A program made the position numbers and the translations under genes. This document shows, one piece after another, positions 34,098-46,415 of a stretch of DNA of 64,000 nucleotides; the first letter of the stretch is position 1; the number at the start of each line of letters is the position of its first letter. The stretch comes from Plicaturopsis crispa FD-325 SS-3 (taxonomy: Eukaryota; Basidiomycota; Agaricomycetes; Amylocorticiales; Amylocorticiaceae), in contig KN832562.1 in the NCBI GenBank assembly GCA_000827205.1, positions 301,463 to 365,462 on the forward strand, written 5' to 3'. The notes under the pieces were generated by a model, which ran no database searches, was not told the origin of the DNA, and saw only the letters and a program-made list of their open reading frames with translations.

Positions 34098-35455
34098 CTA
34101 CAAACCTCGCTTCATCGCGCGCTCGATGGATTCCTGGATGTAGGCAGGTTTATCGGCACTTGTTCTCGCCATTGCATACAGAACCCGCATATTGGTGGCC
34201 CCCATGGCCTCCTTCCACAACGGCACACGTCGCATAACCTCCTCCCGGATAGACGTATCGAGCACGATAGTGTCGAGATCGTTCCCAAACTGCTCAGCAC
34301 AGTGCGCTAAGAAGTTAGGGGGGTCAATCGCCCATAGCGGCACCGTCCGAGCACCTTCCCAGTCAATGACAGATAAGATTCGAGTCGGATCGTCCCGGTC
34401 GACCAGAATGTTATGGGGACAGAGATCGACGTGCTCCAGAGCAAATGCGTTGACAGCCGCCTCTGAGCCATCGAGCGGCGTAGAGTCTTCGATGTGTTGC
34501 GCGACAGTCGAGATCTGGTGCATGACAGTTGCCGCAAGGGGCTCCTTTTTTATGAAATCCAGCTCTTGGCGGGCGACTGCCACGAGCCACTGACGCACAG
34601 ATGGGAATGGTCCGCATTTTTCAGCAATGGGCTGTGCAAGGTCATATACGTTGTCCGAGGGAGGAAATGTCATCGGGCCAACTATTGTATGGTTGTAAGA
34701 GGCATCTTCATAAAGACTTCCGATGGCGTCGAAGCGGAGATTGAGGAGCTGAGACCAGATGTCTACAATAGGCCCGGTGACTCGTTTACGCTGGTCGGAG
34801 GTCATAGTAGGCCATGCATTGAACAGACTAATACTTCCCGGAATCTTAAGCAAAAGACATCGTCAGTCGAAGTCCGGGGAGTTATAGCAGTGGGTGCAAC
34901 AAACAAATTCCATTAGCATCCATTCGCCACCGACAGCGCCGTCCGCGTCCGTGTCGTGCATTACGACGGCGGGGACAGGGACACGAGTGTTTTTTGCAAC
35001 AAATTGCAGAGTTGCTATCTGTGCAATAAAGCAAATAAGTATGCAAGTTTCGGTCAACTTAGAACTGTTCTCACCTCCGATCGCATCTTCTCATCGGGTA
35101 CAATGCTGTAGCCGATTATTGGAAACCACGCATAGCTAACTCGGGCCAAGAGCATGCCGCTCTTCTCGAGCGTGACTTTGTACGTCTGGGTAACATGCAG
35201 TATTCAGCAAAATCGCTTTGATGTAGGCTGTAGCTATACTATGCTTACCCAGTGGTGCGCGCCTTGTACACTGGAATGAGCTCAAGCGCAAAAAGGGCAA
35301 AAAAAGCGCTCACCGGCGAGATGATTTTCGATTAGAGTGACCTTATCTGAAAGATTCTCCTCAATGCGAGATACGAGAACGTCGAGGTTAAAGTTAGGAT
35401 CCTGGTCCATGCATACTGGGCCCGGTGGACTCGGGTTAGACCTGATGGTGTTCAT
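34098..35455 (-). CDS. APH/choline-kinase-like phosphotransferase, paralogue B
   Basis: Tandem paralogue of the gene at 30760-32132. Exons: 35455-35314, 35262-35249 (14 nt), 35185-35075, 35018-34905 and 34844-34098, about 375 residues. The three middle exons have exactly the same lengths as in paralogue A (14, 111 and 114 nt). Landmarks: VPVPAVVMHDTD, GGEWMLMEF, IPGSISLFNAWPTM, catalytic loop HVDLCPHNILVD, and VIDWEGARTVPLWAIDP. The main differences from A are in the N-terminal 25 residues and the C-terminus, which ends IERAMKRGL, about ten residues shorter. Both copies keep the catalytic residues and open frames, so both look functional. Confidence 0.86.
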
Positions 35456-35945
35456 CGTACGTTGCCCGTGCCATTAGCAAGTGGTGCTGCGCACTACTTA
35501 TACCGTACTTGGCATGTGGGACAAATCAGTCGGACAATGGAGTCGGACAATGGATAAGGGCTCATCAAGATACTTGAACACTCGGGGAAGGATTGCCAAA
35601 GCGACTCGGAAAATAATGTACGGGCCGGTACGCGGTACGTGTCCGCGGAATCAAGTCAACGTCGGACTTCCATTGAACTACTGGTAGCATCGTTGTGTTC
35701 GCGGGCGGTTTTAGGCGACCTGTAGGTCTTGATCTATCGCAGACGACAGGTATAGTATGATCGTGAAGGCCGTCCTCTCCAGACCAATAGGAGTGGTTTT
35801 GTTTAGTAGAAGTCGAGTACAAGTTGTACTACAAGCACAACTTGTCGCGTCATCTACTTTTACTTTGCCTGCCTAATTGAGCGGCTATTAACTAACCCCT
35901 GTATACTGGATTCCGATATCGTAAAATTCCTTGCGTTGTACCACC
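35456..35945. other. Divergent intergenic region, APH B / MYND gene
   Basis: 490 bases between divergent starts. Reverse-strand TATAAG at about 35498-35503 lies 43 bases before the APH B start and mirrors paralogue A. The MYND gene start sits in a strong Kozak context (CCACCATGG). Confidence 0.4.
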
Positions 35946-36696
35946 ATGGCCTCGGTATCTAAGTGCGACAACTGCTATACCCTGGGATCGTCAGAAAAAC
36001 CGCTGAAAGCGTGCTCAAGATGCAAGGCTGTCAAGTAAGATCGTTGATGACCTGCTCGACTTCAATCTCTCACAAATGCACTCATCGTTTGTGATTTAAA
36101 GATACTGTTCCAAAGAGTGCCAAACGGCCAACTGGAAGCTGCACAAAGAGCTCTGCAAGAAGAACGCCGCTCACGCCGAGGCACTGCAAAACACTCTTAA
36201 CCCTGCCCATCGCGTGCCACTGCCAGATGGGATGACCCTTCCCGAGCTCGACCAGCGGCTCGAGAAGTGGATCCATTACCATAGCCCCACGATCATGGCT
36301 GCGACGATTCACGCCCTGCGTATTCCAGAGGACTTCACGAATCTAAAAACACGCGTACTGCACATCATCGTCTCTCCGCGCACAGATCACGATGGCAGGC
36401 CCGCCAAGTATTTCCGTGTTCGCGAGGCGAATGCGTATTCGGTGGAAGAGGCTAGGAGGTTCCCAGCACCGTGGGCCGAGAGCATTGACAACATTGAGCA
36501 GATGCGCGAGGAGAGCGAGCGGATGAAGAGAGGCTCGGTCGCGTTTGCTGGGGTAACTTGCCCGCCGCTTGGCGTACAGATGGTCCCTTTTGGAAGCATG
36601 AGACGGATGAGCGAGATTCAGGTTGTATCGAATTGGAAGGAAAGATTAGTGAGGGATGTCGAGCAGGGAAAGAAATTCAGCCGTTGGGACAATTGA
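35946..36696 (+). CDS. MYND-type zinc finger protein
   Basis: Small protein with an N-terminal MYND zinc finger, a protein-protein interaction domain. Exon 1 is 35946-36034 and exon 2 36102-36696, joined within a Lys codon, giving about 227 residues. The finger reads CDNCYTLGSSEKPLKACSRC then KYCSKECQTANWKLHKELC, with every expected Cys and the final H-x3-C. After it comes an acidic/helical region (LPELDQRLEKWIHYHSPTIM) and a conserved-looking block with HIIVSPRTDHDGRPAKYFRV. No SET domain is present, so it is unlikely to be a methyltransferase. Many Agaricomycetes carry several such MYND proteins of unknown role. The start is fixed by CCACCATGG. Confidence 0.9.
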
Positions 36697-36946
36697 TGCC
36701 CATGTAGTAGCAGTTGGAGGTGAAGCCATGGAGGAATTAGAGCAGGACGATTTGTCGATTCAGGTATATCGCTCCAAGGCAAAACGTATGAGACGAAAGA
36801 GATACATCCAGTAAAAATACAAGGGCGCGCATGCACTATGGGCTAAACGACGGCGGCCGACGTGAAAGGGTAAGTGGACTACAAGAAATATCTATCAGCT
36901 ACATATAATCAAGAAGATGCTAAGTAACACTGGCGACATGTCAATA
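36697..36946. other. Short intergenic between convergent genes
   Basis: 250 bases between the MYND and RING-H2 stops. It should hold both 3' ends. Confidence 0.4.
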
Positions 36947-39607
36947 TCAAGCAGTAGTTTCCAAGGGAGTGCGGCACATTGGGCATGTCCTACTCCGGGC
37001 CAGCCAGGTCCGCAGACAGTGCTCATGAAATCTGCAGAAGTATGAACACCAGAGCAAATGGCGACAAGATGATAACTCACGCATGTTGGCAACTCGCGCC
37101 TAGTCCCGCCCATTCACCCTCCTTGAACTGCGACAGGCAAATACCGCATTTATCCACGCCGACACCAAGAAGCGAGAGCTTCAGCTTGACTCGCCCATCC
37201 TTTGTCACGCGACGCCTCTCAATCTCTATCTTGCCCAGGAGCGACGCTGATTTGTTGTCCTCGTCGCGTGGGCGCTGTGCAGGCCCCACAAATTCTGAGA
37301 CGAGAAGGAGATCCTGTAATCCAACATGAGTTCATATACACGAAGCGTTTGTTGTGCCGGCTTACTTCGTAGTCAGCGCCATCACGAGCGTTGTGCTCGT
37401 CCATACGCGATAATAGAACGTCCAGATCAGTGTATTCCGAGAAGGGCGGTGATGCAATGGGAGGTCGGGCAGTGTTATCAGGTGGCACCGACACTGACGA
37501 GGCGCTGCTCGACGTCGATAGTATGTCCTGCGACTCAGCAGGCGAAGCAGTAGTAGCTTCCGGACGATTTGCAGGTAAAACCGGAAGAGAGGCAGGTATG
37601 TTGTTGATCTCAACTCTCCCGACGGAGACGTCATGGCCTTGGGTAGCATCAAAGCTCCACCCGTAAGCTGATTCATCGTTGCGGCCATCACTCGTCGGGT
37701 CACCGAGGTCGATGAGATCTCCAACCGGACACTCTGTCCGAGGCTCCTGCAGTTGAGGGCAAGGAAACAACACCTTTTGGTTTGTATAGCTCGTAGGCGT
37801 AGTGGGTACAGTAGATGGTGGTGCACGCGGACCAGCCGGAGGTCGAGGTAGCGGTCTCCACGGGTAATGGTGCGCAGGGCGAGTAGGCGACGACGGTGCC
37901 GAGACCGGTGGCGCGACCGGAAAGGCAAGGGAGCCTGGATCTAGGGCTGACTGGGGAGGTATAAGGTCGGTATTGGCTGTTGTTCGCGGTAGGTGTGACG
38001 CAGGTTCCGGCAGTCGAGGAAACTCCGCAAAAGTTAGCATATCAGAAGGTGTTGGAGGAAGCGGAATTTCGTGAGGCTGGCGCAAGTTGTTCTGTCGTAC
38101 ATTGTTGAGATGAAGCGCGGTAGCATTTGTGTGGCCAAGCAGCGAGGGGGGAGGCGGCGGCGGCGGCGGCGGCGGCTTGGATTTCTTGGACAAAAGTAGG
38201 GGTGGTGGTGCTCGCTTTTCTCGGTTAATTGAGGTCCCGGAGTCAGAGGATATATGATCAACTGGTGTTAATTTGGATCTTCCGTGGAGGGCCAATGAAG
38301 ATGAATTGAGGGGGGGAGGAGGCGGAGGAGGCCGACGGAGAGGTCGATTGATGAAAGCGGGCGGGGGCGGGGGCGCTTTGCGGTCGCGCATAGATGTTAA
38401 TCCACTGGTGCCGCCAGACCAGGGTGGAGGCTGAGGTGGGGTGGAAGGCGTCGCCATGTAAGGAGTCGGGGTAGGGCTTCCCGGTCGACGAGGTATCGCC
38501 ACAGAAGGTGGCCGTGAAGAGGATGGCTCGACCACCTCCCAAGATTCTAGCGGCTCGTTGTCTCGTTCCTTCTCCTTGCCCTTTACCGAAAAGAGTTTTC
38601 GCGACACAAAATGCTCGCTTTTTGTCGAAGGTACACCGTTAGACACAGGAGGGCGTGCGAGTGAATTCGTGCTGCGTAGAAAAGGGCTGCTTCGGGAAAG
38701 AGGAAGCGAGTACGTGGATGAAGAAGGGAGCGCAGACATTGGTGCCGACATGTCGCAAGGCTGTCTGGTAAGAACTTTGAGTGGTGAGAGCGTGCGCCTC
38801 CTCCTTGCAGTCGGGGTGGGGGAGGTAGGAGTCGGGGCCTCGTTGTCGGATTCAGACAGGATACCCCGCTGACCTTGACGACTGGCGTGAATATCGGACA
38901 GAGCATGCGATATTTCGCGCCGTTCAGTAGACTCCGCCGTGGCAGACGATAATCTTGCCTCGTCTGCCGCCTGCTTGCGATGAAACTCTCGCTTGACGCG
39001 TTCTTCCAGACTGAGGCCTAATCTGCGGTCTTCTTCCCACTCCGTCTTAACCAGTTCTAGGTCGACTATCTCGAGACTAGAGGAGTCGGATCCAGAGTTG
39101 GGACGGGTAGGACTCGTAGGAGGTGAAGGCGCTGGCGACTGAGGCAGCGATGAGGACGCGACAGGGACGGTGGACGACGGTTCCGAGGGATATGGCGACG
39201 GGTCCGGGGAGGCAGAAGGTAGAGGTATGCGTAACGTCGAAAGCGTAGTGTAGGACTGTGCCGTGCGTAGGCCGGGATTTATGCCAGGCTCGGGTGGATG
39301 CAATATGGAAGCAGGAGGCGTCATACTAGACGGCGTAGATATGGCTTCCTGGAACGAGGGTGGTGGGTAGTCTGGAATAGATATATCTGCTCGGATTATT
39401 TTGTTATCAGATTGACCCCAGAGGACGCGTAAGCAGCTGTGTTGACCTACCTGGGTGTTCATCCCTCCTAGCACTGCGCGTTCGCCTACGGCCACGACCT
39501 GACAGTGCGGACGGCGAACGCGGAGGTCCAGTGTTAAATCGCATCTCTTCTTCCGCTCTTTGAGGTCTCTCAGGTCTAATGCGCTTTTTTGATTTTGGTT
39601 TGCGCAT
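36947..39607 (-). CDS. RING-H2 zinc finger protein with long proline-rich disordered region
   Basis: Probable E3 ubiquitin ligase. A long exon (to about 39399) encodes Ser/Pro/Arg-rich disorder with several Pro runs (for example PPPPPPPPPP near 38155 and 38320), likely ligands for SH3/WW/profilin partners. A small intron leads to LLLVSEFVGPAQRP. Next comes the RING: VDKCGICLSQFKEGEWAGLG, CQHAFHEHCLRTWL (junction across the last intron) and CPMCRTPLETTA, stop at 36947. Cys/His spacing fits RING-H2. The N-terminal exon reads RKPKSKKRIRPERPQRAEEE and MRFNTGPPRSPS. The first in-frame ATG of that exon is at 39607. An upstream exon from an ATG at 39722 (MPDL joined to LTLIPPENAGR) is possible, so the true start is uncertain. 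Confidence 0.8.
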
Positions 39608-39937
39608 TCTCCCAGCGTTCTCCGGCGGTATGAGTGTTAGCTGCCCATGATGGCTCACGACGTGCGTCAAATACGGCGCCTACGACATTCACAGCCTTGA
39701 GTCATAGAACCAAGTCAGGCATTGTGGAGACGAACCTCCTGTGTTCTCTGCTGCGTTGACATCGCGAGGTATGAGCAGCAGCTTGTTGTGGTTCACTACA
39801 GAGGACAAGTTGGAGCTGGGCGACATGCGGAGGCAGGCTGGGACAACTCCTCAGGGGCTTTGGAGTACGTAATCACTTTGTTAACCGGGACGCGTTCATG
39901 TTCGCGTTCCTTGTCCCAGACTTGTTTATTTTCTGAA

Positions 39938-42900
39938 ATGCCTGCACGGACGCACAACTCGCCGCTAGAAACGTTGCCTGCGGTAGTGCCTAAAGTCTTT
40001 GACCAGGCCCAGGTTTCGACCGCCAACCACCAAAAGAACTTTGTCGCGCTACACAAACTCCAGGCCGACGCTGCCACCATCACCGAGCCCGTGCGCAATG
40101 GCAAGAGCGTGAAACTGGTCGGCGAACGCGCCTTTGAGGACGCGTTTTTGGATATGGTCACCCGCGTCTTACCCGTGAAGAAGGGCGTTGGACAGGCGGA
40201 CCGTGTGGCCAAATTCATTGGTGGTTATACCAAGTTCATAAACGAGAAAGGTACGCGTCGGTGCCATCGTCCGCTCATCTGTGACTTAACATGATCCACA
40301 GCTCTCGAAAGAAAGTCCGAAGATGACGATGACGACGACACGACGGCGTCGCGCTTTGTCGCGCGTTTACTCAAGTTCTTATTGAATGGTTTCCTCGCCA
40401 AAGACAAGGCGGTGCGTTATCGTGCCGTCCACGTCGTCGCTGAGATGGTCTCACATTTGGGTGAAATTGAGTACGTTGTGCTTTAGATATCTTGACAATT
40501 CTCGTTGACCCTCTATGGTTAGTGAGGAAGTTTACTCTCTTCTCCGCGCATCCTTGCTGGAGCGCGTACACGACAAGGAGTCCCCGATCCGTGTCCAGGC
40601 TGTTATCGGCTTGTCTAAGCTTTCCGGCTCAGAGGATCCCGCAGACCTAGAAGATGGCGAGCCAACGGTGACGGACGTCCTCCAGGACACCCTCGCAAGC
40701 GACCCCGCACCGTGCGTAACATCTATCGACCACTCTCGTTGAAATTTGCTAATATTTAACTCAAGTGACGTTCGCCGTGCCGCACTTTTGAACGTACCGC
40801 CGTCGCCCAGCACGCTTTCATCGATCCTTGAGCGTACTCGCGACACTGACACCACTCTACGCCGGCTAGTTTACACTGCAGTCCTCGAGCCAAACGCGCT
40901 CCTGCAGAACGCCATCGGCCCGACGCACCCGCGGGCACTGACCATCGCGCAACGCGAACTCATAGTGCGTAACGGTCTCGGGGATCGCGAGGCGAGTGTG
41001 CGCGCGGCTGCAGGGGCCCTAATGGGTACGTGGGTGGACGTCGTGGGCAACGGTGGTGGCGAGAAGAAAGTCCTTGACGATGTAGTGGCGCTTCTGAAGA
41101 TGTTTGATCTTGCCGAAAGCATCGTCGCGGAGGACGTCCTTCTCAGTGTGTTCGCGACGCGGGTCGACATCTTTGACAATCTTGAGTTTGGCGGTCAGTT
41201 TTTCCTGGATCTGACGCGAAGAATGTCTGCTAATACCTTTATAGAGGATTTCTGGTCAGAACTAACTCCCGAGACGGCATTTCTCGCGCGTGTTTTCGTC
41301 GAGCATTGCATTGCTATCAAAGACGAGGCGCGGCTTGAGGGTGTGCTACCCGTCGTTACGGCACTTGCGTTCCGCATACAGTCATCTTACAACGACCTCC
41401 TCGACGACATGCAAGCGGATGAGCACGACCTCGTGGACGAGCATGACAACGCAGCGCGTGCACGCCGAGAAGAACGCGAAGAGAAAAAAATTGACACCGA
41501 ATTCATAATTGGCGAAATGCTAAAGCTAGCTGTCAATCTGGACTATGCAGACGAGATTGGCAGGAGGAAGATGTTCCAGCTCGTCCGTGAGTGACGTGCT
41601 ATCATACTCTCATTTGCTGTACTGACAGATTTACAGGCGATATGATTTCCCAGGACGCGCTCCCGGAAAGTCTGCTAGCGAAGTGCTTGGACGTATTGCG
41701 CAAGCTTTCTCCAAACGAGCGTGACCTTATTCGTGTTGTCGTCGAAGTTGTTCATGAGCTCCGGGATTCCAGCGATCCTGAAGAAGACACGGTTAGTGCG
41801 CTCTATCATACAACTGGAGTAACGTTTACTCACAACGGCTGGTATACAGAGGGAACAGAGCACCGCAGAAGATGAAGAGAGCAATGCGCCTGAGAGTGTA
41901 ATGCCGGCGCCTGCAAGTAAGGCCTCTCGCGGTTCGACAAAGCCAGAAAGTGAAATGACGCCGGAAGAGAAGGCGCGCGCGGACAACGTCGACCTTCGGT
42001 GTCTGTCGCTATGCATAGGAATGCTTGAGCGTGTTAACGGTGTATGTTCTCTGTCCATCTCCAACTGTGCCGTACTGACATGATCTGGTTTGATAGACAT
42101 TCGAGGAGAACTCTACCTTGGAGGGTATCCTTGGCGAGCTTATCATTCCTGCAGTCAAAAGGAAAGAGCTTGCTCTGAGGGAGAAGGGGTTGGTCAGCCT
42201 TGGCTTGTGCTGCCTAATTGCCAGGGTATGGTCCGCTCTATTATATTTGCTTCACAAACGGCTAAATCGTTCGACCTTTTCTAGCGCATGGCCCTAAACT
42301 CATTCCAACTTTTCTTGAGTCAAGTGCAAGCCGCTCCAGAAGTGTTGAAATTGAGGGTCCTTCAAATTGTATTTGATATCCTCATGGTTCACGAAGGCGA
42401 GTTCCTCGGCAAAGAGGGTGCTGCGGTACGTTGTTTGCAATTCTCGCCCTACGTCTTCTAATTCAATACTGCACTGTCATTATCTAGGGTGATCGCATCG
42501 TTGAGTTCCTGCTGCATGTGCTAAACAATGAGGAGTCGGACAAGGTCTCAGCTTTGCTATGCATTGGTATCGCGAAGCTCGTACTTTCAGGAATGATTTC
42601 GGATGAACGCGTGCGTATCCCTTTCGGACAGCCTTTCAACTTCGTCTTAACGCAACGGTACCTCATCTCGCTTTCTCCCAGGTCCTGAAAAGCCTGGTGT
42701 GGTCGTACGTATCGCCTGACACGGCGGAAAACCAGGAGCTCCGACAATGCCTATCATATTTCTTCCCGGTATACTGCTACTCGTCGCCCGTCAACCAACG
42801 CCGGATGCAACAGGTGTGTCCCGTTATTTATTTTGTTCTACAGCGTGTTATATCCTATGCCCAGATCTTTGTACCGATGTTCCAGCGGCTCGCGCAGGAA

Positions 42901-44258
42901 TACCGCGAGTTGGACGAAGAGCAGGACATGGTCAGCCCTGCGCTTGTGGGCGCTATGTTTGTAGACTGGACAGATCCCCAGAAAGCAGTGTTAGTCTTGG
43001 GTAATTTTCCCTCTTTTACATGCGGCGAAGTTGACGGTTTTTGTACTAGTGATGTACAGGGTCAATCTGCAGATGATACCATACAGATCGATATGGCCAG
43101 CGATATTATCAAGGCGCTTTTCAGCAAAGACATACAAAGTGCGTTTCCTCCTGTCTAGGGGAATCATGTCCGGGTGCTTACGGAGCTCGTGCAGAGGACG
43201 ACAAGAAAGTGCTATGCCAACTTCTTGGGAAACTGTACATCCCAGATACTCTGGATGATGATAAACTGCGAACGTTGAAGCTCCTCATGGATAATCTACG
43301 CTCGGTATGTGCGATCTCCGTCTTCTCTAGTCTCCCCATCTCACCGGCCGTCAATCTAGCGGCGTCCTCTCCGTGATACCACCGCGAATAATGCATTCAC
43401 CCGTTTCGACGCGGCCATCACGAAGAAATTCGAAGCGCAGCTCGAAGGCTTTAGTGAGGAAGAGTACAGGAAACTTGAGCACCTAAAGGATCTCTTTGAG
43501 TTCCTGGATGATATCATTCCCGAAGACGACGAAGAAGAGGTCGAGGTGCCCAAGAAAAGAGGGGCTAGGAAGAGGTGCGCAGTACTCATGACTTGCCAGA
43601 CACCGTGTTAACATTTTCGTGGCAGACGATCCGAGAGCATAGTGAGCACTGCGAGCAGTACCAATGGAGGTACTCCTCCGCCGTCGTCGCGACGCAGGGG
43701 CGCTACGAAAAATAAGTCCAAGTAAGTCGCTGAACGCTCGTTTTCAAAGGACTCGCTCACACTACTGATGTCCAGGCGACGACGCTTGTCTACATCTGAC
43801 GATGAGTCTGATGACGACTCGACGGAGATGGGGACACCCCCTCCATCCTCACTGGCGCCTACGCGGTCTTTGCCGAAAAGAGCAGCGTACGTGCTCTTCG
43901 GTGTACGTCTCTAGTCTACTTATCGCTGATATGGATTTCCTCCGCTAGGGCCGCCAAAAAGAAATCCATAGTAGACGTGCCTTCGTCGGACGAGGACGAT
44001 GATGACGAAGACAATGATGCAACTCCCGCGCCTCCGTCACACCGACGTAGAAAGTTGGTATTTCTGAATCCTATAGTGCCAATCTCACAAGCTAACATTG
44101 CAACTATTAGTGACTCGGGAGAAACGCAGTCAACGGAGGGGGTCGACTGGGATGCGGAAATTGACGATCTAGTGGGCCACCCATCACCAGCCGACTCCAT
44201 CATCGATGACGAGGAAGAGGAGGAGGAGGAAGTGAACAAGAGCCTCATTTTTGATTGA
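39938..44258 (+). CDS. YCG1: Condensin complex subunit 3 (CAP-G / Cnd3 / Ycg1)
   Basis: HEAT-repeat subunit of condensin, which with the kleisin binds DNA and compacts mitotic chromosomes. The start MPARTHNSPLETLPAVVPKV is at 39938; more than a dozen exons run to the stop at 44256-44258. The order fits the family: VPKVFDQAQVSTANHQKN, FVARLLKFLLNGFLAKDKAV and VRYRAVHVVAEMVSHLG (HEAT repeats), ESPIRVQAVIGLSKL, DVRRAALLNV, LRRLVYTAVL and LTIAQRELIVRNGLGDRE. Then come VRAAAGALMGTWVD, FVEHCIAIKDEARLE and ALAFRIQSSYNDLLDDMQ, with the Cnd3 C-terminal domain after about 41590. The last exons encode an acidic/Ser-rich tail with basic patches (KSKRRRL, RRRKLVFLNPIVP) ending EEEEEEVNKSLIFD. It is transcribed away from the RING-H2 gene, 216-330 bases apart. 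Confidence 0.93.
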
Positions 44259-44559
44259 GTGGACGTGGACGGGCTTGTCTATTTATTATGTAGGATCGAT
44301 GTACGGACTGTTGGATCTGTGGTCTCGATGACAGTACTAGTGTATGTACGAGCAATATATGTAGGAGCTTGATCATAGCAGCCTGGTTTCCTGAGTTCAT
44401 CATTTTCTAGCACATCCACGAAGCCTTCAAAGCTTCAGAGAGAATGTTGGCGAAATTTGAAGGGCAAAGGCGAGCCTAGGGAATCAAAGGCTGTAAATGT
44501 GCTAAGGACTTGCCGCCCGGCGATAGAAATACATTTGTTTTGTTTTTCTACACAACGTC
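44259..44559. other. Intergenic between convergent genes
   Basis: About 300 AT-richer bases between the condensin and homoserine dehydrogenase stops. No gene seen. Confidence 0.4.
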
Positions 44560-45837
44560 TTACACCAGTTTCAGTAAATCGCTCAATACGCCCATCGCAG
44601 TGACTCCTGCTCCTGCTCCTGCGCCCTGCACAATCAAGGGCCTCGCACCGTACCGTTCGGTGTGGAACATAATGATATTGTCCGCCCCGCCTAGCGAGGT
44701 GGCGAATGCATGGGTAGTCGGGTATCTGTGCACACACAGACGATCAGTACACAATTCATATTACAGTAGACAAATAAGATAGCGAACGCACGTTTCGATG
44801 CTAGCCTTAATCTTGCCATTCGCAACATCGAGCACGCCTACGTAGCGCGGCACGCTGCCAGCCCGCGCAGCCTCGCTACGGAGGGTGTCGAAATGAACAT
44901 CGTACTCGGGCAAGCGCGCGAGGAAATCGTCCCCGGTGGCGGCGTCGCTGAGAGCTTCGGGTACAAGCGAGTACGTGTCCACGGATTTGTAGCCTTCAGG
45001 GAGATGTCCGCGCAGGGATGGGATCACGCGCGACAGGATCGTGAGCTTGCGCGCAACATCGGCACCGTTCAGGTCGTCGCCTGGGTGGGGCTCCTGGGAT
45101 GGCCTTCAACATCACGTACGCGTGAGCGATGGTACAACGTACCGTGTATCCTTTCTCCCGCGCTATGGACACGACAGATGAGAAGCTTGGCCCCTCCGCT
45201 TTTCCGGTGGCGAACTCATTGAAGATGTAGCTCAGGGTACCGGATAGCACACCCTCTATTTTAGTGATCTGACAACGATGAACAAGTTTAGCACAGTCGG
45301 AACTTCATAAGACAGAAAACATACCTTGTCGCCGGTCGCTACTAGATCTTTCAGCGTCGATATTATGGGCAATCCGGCCCCGACAGTCGCCTCGTTCAAG
45401 AATTTCGCGCCGCTCTCGAGCGATGCAGCCAAGATCTCATTGTAGAGAACCAAGTCTCCAGAGTAGGCCTTTTTATTCGGAGTGATTACATCGATTCCCG
45501 CGCGCAGGAGACTGGGATACAAGGCTGCGACGCTGTCCGAGGACGTGTTATCCACGAACACGACCGCCTGTCCAGGCTGCACCAGCGCAGCCAGATCGCG
45601 GGTAAGCCGTGCAAAGTCTACCGCAGCATCGCTGTTGGCGAGGTCAGACTTCCACCCTGACGGTGAAAACGAGAGCCCGGAGGACGCGAAGATGGATTTC
45701 TTGGACGAGACGAGCGCGACGATGCGAAACGGCGACGGAGATGGGAGCGCGAGGAGCTGAGATATAAATTCGGATCCAACGAGACCAGTTCCAACGACTG
45801 CGACACTGACAGACTTTTGAGGTGTTTTTGTAACCAT
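44560..45837 (-). CDS. HOM6: Homoserine dehydrogenase
   Basis: NAD(P)H-dependent reduction of aspartate semialdehyde to homoserine, in threonine and methionine synthesis (cytosol). The start MVTKTPQKS at 45837 follows an A-rich context. About five exons. The N-terminal Rossmann fold reads VAVVGTGLVGSEFISQLL. Then VFVDNTSSDSVAALYPSLL, ITPNKKAYSGDL and FLNEATVGAGLPII, the family's substrate-site motif. The next exon carries KIEGVLSGTLSYIFNEF, the homoserine dehydrogenase signature, then EPHPGDDLNGADVARKL with the catalytic-site Asp/Lys region. It ends with GADNIIMFHTERYGARPLIV and QGAGAGAGVTAMGVLSDLLK. Full length for a monofunctional fungal enzyme (about 370 residues). No aspartokinase domain is fused. 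Confidence 0.95.
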
Positions 45838-46415
45838 TTTACTTGGAAACCTAGTGAGCGTTTGACTTTGACCTCGAGTCACTGCACTGTAAAATGCCTT
45901 AGCCTGAAATCGTATTCAGGGGTTGATTTTCTGGAAATGGAAACACTCTATGTCGCGCGCCACGGGCTGCCACGGGTCTGATGAGACTTCCTCCTCTTCC
46001 CTGCAACTTGAACTTCCCTGGCCATTTATCTAACTGATCGTACACGTCGAATCCAGGTCGACGCTATGTTTTCGAGCTGCTGGCCAGCCGCGATGCCTTT
46101 CTCTAGCACTGAACTGTCTCTTCCTTAAGCTCCAAGTCTCGACGGGCACTTCAATAGTAGGGAGGGCGTGCAGTGGGCTGGCTGCGGCAGAATCGCTGGC
46201 GTCTTTACGCTCATCATATCATGGCACGATGCGGGAATTGATGATCAGAGGCTACTTTTCACACATATGACCTGTATATGACCAACGAATCGACGTGCAT
46301 CTTGCTTATAGTCCGTTCGCCCTCCCCCCAGAGTTGGTTAGCTTTAGTCTAAGCCCCCAGCTGTTTATTTGCGCGGTATAATTGACGCCTACTCATCCCC
46401 ACGAGCTTCAAAGAC
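45838..46415. promoter_or_regulatory. Bidirectional promoter region, HOM6 / aldehyde dehydrogenase 2
   Basis: 578 bases between divergent starts. No open frame of note. GGTATAATTG at about 46374-46383, some 40 bases before the aldehyde dehydrogenase start, is the nearest TATA-like match. Shared regulation is inference from the arrangement. Confidence 0.4.
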
